Source: an uncultured Nitrosomonadales bacterium
Lineage (GTDB): Bacteria > Pseudomonadota > Gammaproteobacteria > Burkholderiales > Gallionellaceae
DNA: 8,049 bases
Direction: 5' to 3'
Assembly (NCBI GenBank): GCA_903934275.1
Contig: CAIZNF010000359.1
Coordinates: 1-8,049 of the forward strand
Shown here: piece after piece, positions 5,460 to 8,049 of the stretch
How positions within the stretch are numbered: the stretch's first letter is position 1
Layout of the letters: each line of letters starts with the position of its first letter
Position numbers and translations under genes: made by a program
Notes under the pieces: model-generated
Databases searched by the model: none
What the model was told of the DNA's origin: nothing
The model's input: the letters and a program-made list of their open reading frames with translations, nothing else

Positions 5460-5688
5460 ATGAAAACAGTAACGGTTGATGCACGCCCATTGACGGACAC
5501 GCTGGGCGATTTCACCCGGGCATGGAAGAGCGGCAAGGCTTCCGCGCCGCGTGGAGCGCGGCATCAAAGCCGTGCATGGCGACGTGACCGCATTGCTTAA
5601 CGCGGGGCTGCTGTCAAAAACAGACGATGGGATGATCGTCTTTCCCTACGATGCAATTCATGTGGACTTCATGCTCAAGGCGGCTTGA
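5460..5688 (+). pseudogene. broken HVO_A0114-type HTH antitoxin/regulator gene
   Basis: A good start (AAGAGG ahead of ATG at 5460) opens a frame encoding MKTVTVDARPLTDTLGDFTR and AWKSGKA, the typical N-terminus of HVO_A0114-family winged-helix DNA-binding proteins. That frame runs into a stop at 5598-5600. From about 5553 the homology continues in another frame with IKAVHGDVTALLNAGLLSKT and ends VFPYDAIHVDFMLKAA, TGA at 5686-5688, the characteristic family C-terminus. The middle of the domain (part of the HTH, an estimated 40-60 residues) is missing and the two halves are out of frame, so this is an internal deletion with frameshift. Intact relatives are usually the antitoxin of a two-gene module with the toxin gene just upstream; I find no clear toxin remnant in 5260-5459. 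Not expected to give a working protein. Confidence 0.75.
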
Positions 5689-5711
5689 GGCCTGATGGTT
5701 AGCTTGCTGAA

Positions 5712-5724
5712 AACAAATCGACCT
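5712..5724 (+). repeat. left copy of 13-bp direct repeat flanking the TA module
   Basis: AACAAATCGACCT here is identical to 6491-6503. The two copies bracket the promoter and both genes of the DUF433/DUF5615 pair. The right copy is part of the NERD coding sequence. It may mark a recombination or insertion event, but a single 13-mer match in 8 kb can also occur by chance. Confidence 0.5.
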
Positions 5725-5782
5725 TGGCCCGTTTAATTCTTTTGGCCCGTTTAATTCTTTAATTCTGGCCCGTTTAATTATT
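5725..5782 (+). repeat. three direct repeats of a 17-bp unit
   Basis: The unit TGGCCCGTTTAATTCTT occurs at 5725-5741 and 5743-5759 exactly, and at 5766-5782 with one change (ATT for CTT). Spacing is 18 then 23 bp. The array begins next to the left 13-bp direct repeat and ends 56 bp before the promoter of the toxin-antitoxin pair. Possible readings are replication slippage, a small variable repeat, or binding sites for a regulator. No protein could be read through it. Confidence 0.85.
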
Positions 5783-5837
5783 CAGGCATCGATTTCGCAA
5801 TATCCCCCAATTGTTTCGCTCCTTTTGAAACGCACGT

Positions 5838-5866
5838 TTGCTTATGCATGAGGCTACGCTTATACT
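5838..5866 (+). promoter_or_regulatory. sigma70-type promoter of the DUF433/DUF5615 pair
   Basis: TTGCTT (5838-5843) and TATACT (5861-5866) are separated by exactly 17 bp. The -10 box matches the consensus at five of six positions, the -35 at three. The expected start of transcription near 5873 leaves a short leader of about 24 nt with the ribosome binding site GGAG at 5887-5890. Confidence 0.6.
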
Positions 5867-5874
5867 TTAAGCGT
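5856..5874. promoter_or_regulatory. palindromic operator candidate over the TA promoter
   Basis: ACGCTTA and TAAGCGT form a perfect 7-bp inverted repeat with a 5-bp spacer and cover the -10 box and probable transcription start. Toxin-antitoxin operons are commonly repressed by their own antitoxin or the antitoxin-toxin complex binding such a site. Binding here by the DUF433 protein is inferred. Confidence 0.5.
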
Positions 5875-5896
5875 TCCTGTTTCTACGGAGTCTGAA

Positions 5897-6121
5897 ATGT
5901 CCGAGCTTTTAGATCGCATCACGATTAACCCGGCGGTACGCAGCGGAAAGCCCGTCATTAACGGCACGCGCATTACTGTTTCCGACATTCTGGAGTATTT
6001 GGCCAGCGGGATGTCTGCGGATGAAATAATTGCGGACTTTCCAGATCTGAAGCATGAGGATATTTTAGCCACGCTTGCATTTGCAGCTCAGCGGGAACAA
6101 AGACTATTCTCGGCAGTATGA
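5897..6121 (+). CDS. DUF433 antitoxin (VapB45-like)
   Basis: The 74-residue protein matches the DUF433 family along its whole length: ITINPAVRSGKPVINGTRI (8-26), the segment VSDILEYLASGMSADEIIADFP, and the closing EDILATLAFAA. DUF433 proteins carry a helix-turn-helix-like fold and act as antitoxins of DUF5615 PIN-like toxins, as in the VapB45-VapC45 pair of mycobacteria. GGAG stands 6 bp ahead of ATG 5897. Its TGA overlaps the toxin ATG in an ATGA (6118-6121), giving tight translational coupling, normal for such pairs. The promoter upstream is overlapped by a palindrome that this protein may bind. The gene is intact. Confidence 0.92.
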   Translation: MSELLDRITINPAVRSGKPVINGTRITVSDILEYLASGMSADEIIADFPDLKHEDILATLAFAAQREQRLFSAV

Positions 6122-6471
6122 AGCTTCTGTTCGATAAGAACCTTTCTTTCAGGCTAGTGGCAGCTCTTGCTGACATTTACCCTGGATCAAGTCATGTGCG
6201 GGATGTCGGACTATTGGGTGCGGATGATTTGCGTGTTTGGAACTATGCGGCGGAATATGATTTTTTGCTCGCGTCAAAAGACACCGATTTCTATGAACGA
6301 AGCCTTGTGTTTGGCGCACCCCCAAAAATAATTTGGCTCCGCATCGGAAACAGCACCGTCAACGAAACGATTACGCTTCTACGTAACCAGTACATCATCG
6401 TTCGTCATTTTGCTGATGACACAATGGCTACCTTCCTGCCACTAACCCAGCCTAAAATTGCAGCCATGTGA
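6118..6471 (+). CDS. DUF5615 PIN-like toxin (VapC45-like)
   Basis: The 117-residue protein has the marks of DUF5615, a PIN-like ribonuclease family paired with DUF433: MKLLFDKNLS with Asp6 and Asn8, HVRDVGLLGADD with Asp29 and Asp36/37, LASKDTDF with Asp55 and Asp57, then PPKIIWLRIGN and a C-terminal helix. The acidic residues would hold the metal ion for RNA cleavage. The start codon overlaps the antitoxin stop. The stop codon at 6469-6471 lies within about 10 bp of the point where the NERD gene homology breaks off, and the last 30 bp overlap the open end of that fragment on the other strand. All expected acidic residues are present, so the toxin is probably active when free of its antitoxin. 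RNA target unknown. Confidence 0.9.
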   Translation: MKLLFDKNLSFRLVAALADIYPGSSHVRDVGLLGADDLRVWNYAAEYDFLLASKDTDFYERSLVFGAPPKIIWLRIGNSTVNETITLLRNQYIIVRHFADDTMATFLPLTQPKIAAM

Positions 6472-6738
6472 TGCACTGCCCCGATTAGTCAACAAATCGA
6501 CCTGCTTGCTGTTTGCACTGGCTATCGTATCCAGCCGCCAGTCCTTCACCTCCAGCACCACAATGCCCTGCTGCGGATGCAGCGCCACGAAATCGGGATG
6601 CCTGCCGAAAGGCCCGACCAGGATGTTGTGCCACACCCAGGCATTGTCTTCGAGGCAATCCTTCAGTCGTTCGGCAAGACGCAACTCGCCGCGCGAGTCG
6701 AATCGCGCAGCGCCTAGGGAGGGGATCAGGGTGGCCAT
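6442..6738 (-). pseudogene. truncated NERD-domain protein gene
   Basis: Residues 14-87 form a NERD (nuclease-related) domain: RGELRLAERL with Glu18, GPFGRHPDFVALH with Asp49, and VVLEVKDWRLD with the E-x-K pair Glu63/Lys65. Known NERD proteins that I recall with this start continue for several hundred residues, often into a UvrD-type helicase. Here recognisable sequence ends at LLTNRG (near 6478), and the last 11 residues are read from the antisense of the toxin gene before a TAG. The rest of the gene is absent from the window. Start ATG at 6738 has no good ribosome binding site. The fragment follows the ATPase gene after 49 bp on the same strand. It is best read as a gene cut off by the event that brought the toxin-antitoxin pair, though a free NERD domain could still fold. 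Confidence 0.75.
6491..6503 (+). repeat. right copy of 13-bp direct repeat flanking the TA module
   Basis: AACAAATCGACCT, identical to 5712-5724. On the minus strand it encodes part of the conserved KQVDLL segment of the NERD fragment, so this copy is the original gene sequence and the left one the likely duplicate or remnant. The 8-mer GCTTGCTG follows this copy and precedes the left copy, possibly by chance. Confidence 0.5.
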
Positions 6739-6787
6739 GGGATGGGGTTAGCGAAGGAGGATTTTGTGCTTTAAACTTGCTGCACAG

Positions 6788-7942
6788 CTATTGCGCCAGC
6801 GCCTGCCAGCCAACAACGCGACACCCGCCGCGTTCATACTGCCCATCACCACCATAAACAATACCCGGAGGTAGTGCCGCATCGCCGAACAAAGCCGCCA
6901 ACTTGCGCACTGCCGCCGTCCAATCGTTGCTGAAGGTTGCGCCGGATTTTATTTCCACGGGCATGAACTGGTTGCCCTGCGGGATCAACAGATCAACCTC
7001 ATGTCCCGCACTGTCGCGCCAGAAATACAACTCGGCAACCTGCCCGGCGTTGAACTGGCGCTTTACCCATTCCGACACCACCAGCGTTTCAAACAACGCA
7101 CCGCGCGAGGCATGGGTAGTCAGCGTATTCACATCGCGTATGCCCAACAAATACGCCATCAAACCGGTATCGAGAAAATATAGTTTGGGCATTTTCACCA
7201 GCCGCTTGCCGAAATTCTGGTGGTGGGGGCGCAACAGATAAACGACATAACTCGCCTCCAGCACCGTCATCCATTCCCGCGCGGTTACATGAGAAATGCC
7301 GCAATCCGCCGCCAGCGCGGAAAGATTGAGCAACTGCCCCGAGCGTGCGGCGCACATCTTGAGAAAACGCTGGAACAGAGACAAATCGCGCACCGCCAAC
7401 AACTGCCGTACATCTCGCTCCAGATAAGTGGTCACGTAGTTGGGGAACCAGTCGCCAGGCGCAACGGGGCGGTCGTACAGCCGCGGATAACACCCGCGCA
7501 ACATCGTTTCATCCAGCGTTGCGGGTAGCACGCCGCCCTCCCTCAACTCGGCCAACGAAAATGGCAGCAACTGCAACAACCCCACCCGTCCCGCCAGCGA
7601 CTGGCTGATGTTTGACATCAAGCCAAACTGCTGCGACCCCGTGAGAATGAACTCGCCCATCCGCTTGCGCTTATCCACCACGCCTTGCAGATAAGAAAAC
7701 AAATCCGGGCAACGCTGCACCTCGTCCAGAATCGCCCCCTGCGGAAACCGCGCCAGAAAACCGCGCGGGTCGGAGTCGGCAAACGAACGCTCCTCCGGGT
7801 CTTCCAGCGAAACATAAGGCTTGTCGGCAAACAGCGTGCGCGCCAACGTCGTCTTGCCGGACTGGCGCGGCCCCGTGATCGCCAGCACGGGAAAACCCTG
7901 TGCAAGACGCAATGCGGTTGAAAATGCGGTTCGGTTTAGCAT
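6788..7942 (-). CDS. AAA-family ATPase with DUF4143 domain
   Basis: The 384-residue protein is a complete member of the AAA_14/DUF4143 family. The ATPase part has a Walker A loop GPRQSGKTT (24-32), Walker B AILDEVQ with Asp73 and Glu74, and a sensor-like FILTGSQQF (98-106). The C-terminal DUF4143 part has a winged-helix-like stretch (about 205-240) and a nuclease-like core with GALFE (Glu285), HEVDLLI (Asp317) and PVEIKSG (Glu330, Lys332), the pattern of the PD-(D/E)XK fold. Such genes are common, often horizontally transferred and of uncertain role; links to mobile elements and defence have been proposed. ATG at 7942 has no clear ribosome binding site, and a palindrome stands just upstream. 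The NERD fragment follows after 49 bp. No frameshift or lost motif is seen. Confidence 0.93.
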   Translation of the reverse strand: MLNRTAFSTALRLAQGFPVLAITGPRQSGKTTLARTLFADKPYVSLEDPEERSFADSDPRGFLARFPQGAILDEVQRCPDLFSYLQGVVDKRKRMGEFILTGSQQFGLMSNISQSLAGRVGLLQLLPFSLAELREGGVLPATLDETMLRGCYPRLYDRPVAPGDWFPNYVTTYLERDVRQLLAVRDLSLFQRFLKMCAARSGQLLNLSALAADCGISHVTAREWMTVLEASYVVYLLRPHHQNFGKRLVKMPKLYFLDTGLMAYLLGIRDVNTLTTHASRGALFETLVVSEWVKRQFNAGQVAELYFWRDSAGHEVDLLIPQGNQFMPVEIKSGATFSNDWTAAVRKLAALFGDAALPPGIVYGGDGQYERGGCRVVGWQALAQ

Positions 7943-7947
7943 ATTTA

Positions 7948-7974
7948 CAATTTGAAAGTTGAAACTTCAAATTG
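7948..7974. promoter_or_regulatory. palindrome upstream of the ATPase gene
   Basis: CAATTTGAA (7948-7956) and TTCAAATTG (7966-7974) form a perfect 9-bp inverted repeat around a 9-bp spacer, with an inner offset repeat AAGTT/AACTT. It starts 5 bp before the ATG of the ATPase gene, where a ribosome binding site would be, so it may be an operator or an RNA hairpin hiding the start. No recognisable promoter was found in 7975-8049, which otherwise holds nothing I can name. Confidence 0.5.
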
Positions 7975-8049
7975 CATGATAAGGGAAAACGGAGTGGAGG
8001 GGAAGGGGGCATGCCGTTAAAACTATTGTGACGCTGCCCCTTTAGTTGG

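Noticed and set aside
5725..5782. Possible CRISPR-like array from the three direct repeats
   Set aside because: The units are 17 bp with spacers of 1 and 6 bp, far too short for spacers, and no cas gene is near.
6752..6774. Perfect AAGGAGG followed by GTG on the + strand
   Set aside because: The GTG is followed by one codon and then TAA, so no gene starts here. It may be a leftover or a chance match.
8002..8026. AAGGGGG ahead of ATG near the right end of the window
   Set aside because: The frame reads only six codons before TGA. It is not a credible gene, and no upstream gene of the ATPase can be judged from the remaining bases.

Overview
The window looks like chromosomal DNA of a betaproteobacterium. 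GC content is moderate and genes are packed tightly. The RlmN-like protein, the RNase D-type exonuclease and the stand-alone ferredoxin resemble those of Nitrosomonadales/Gallionella-type genomes. This placement rests on remembered protein families and was not checked by a search. No rRNA, tRNA or CRISPR array was recognised.

Region 1 (1-1120): an unrecognised 290-residue protein on the + strand, followed by a large imperfect inverted repeat between convergent genes. Region 2 (1124-5259): six genes in a row on the minus strand. In transcription order they are a [2Fe-2S] ferredoxin, an ArsD-like thioredoxin-fold protein without the metal-binding cysteines, an RlmN-family radical SAM rRNA methyltransferase, a small GIY-YIG protein, a DEDDy 3'-5' exonuclease, and an S4/RsuA-type pseudouridine synthase homologue whose active-site motifs are replaced. 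Four of the six have RNA- or nucleic-acid-related folds. Small repeats interrupt the run: a 141-bp MITE sits exactly at the stop codon of the rlmN-like gene, a 126-bp composite element sits between the ferredoxin and arsD-like genes, and a 60-bp near-perfect palindrome sits behind the GIY-YIG gene. Two further palindromic repeats lie in frame inside the rlmN-like gene.

Region 3 (5260-8049): an accessory, defence-type stretch. It holds a broken HVO_A0114-type antitoxin gene, three short direct repeats, and an intact DUF433/DUF5615 (VapBC45-like) toxin-antitoxin pair with a good promoter overlapped by a palindrome. A NERD-domain gene then stops abruptly next to the toxin stop codon, followed by a full-length AAA/DUF4143 ATPase gene. 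A 13-bp direct repeat brackets the toxin-antitoxin pair, with its right copy inside the NERD fragment, suggesting rearrangement.

I see no single new multi-gene system. The strongest unusual signals are the in-frame palindromic insertions in an otherwise intact rlmN-like gene, the pseudouridine synthase homologue that appears catalytically dead, and the MITE that split a tightly coupled gene pair and can be reversed on paper to the ancestral junction.
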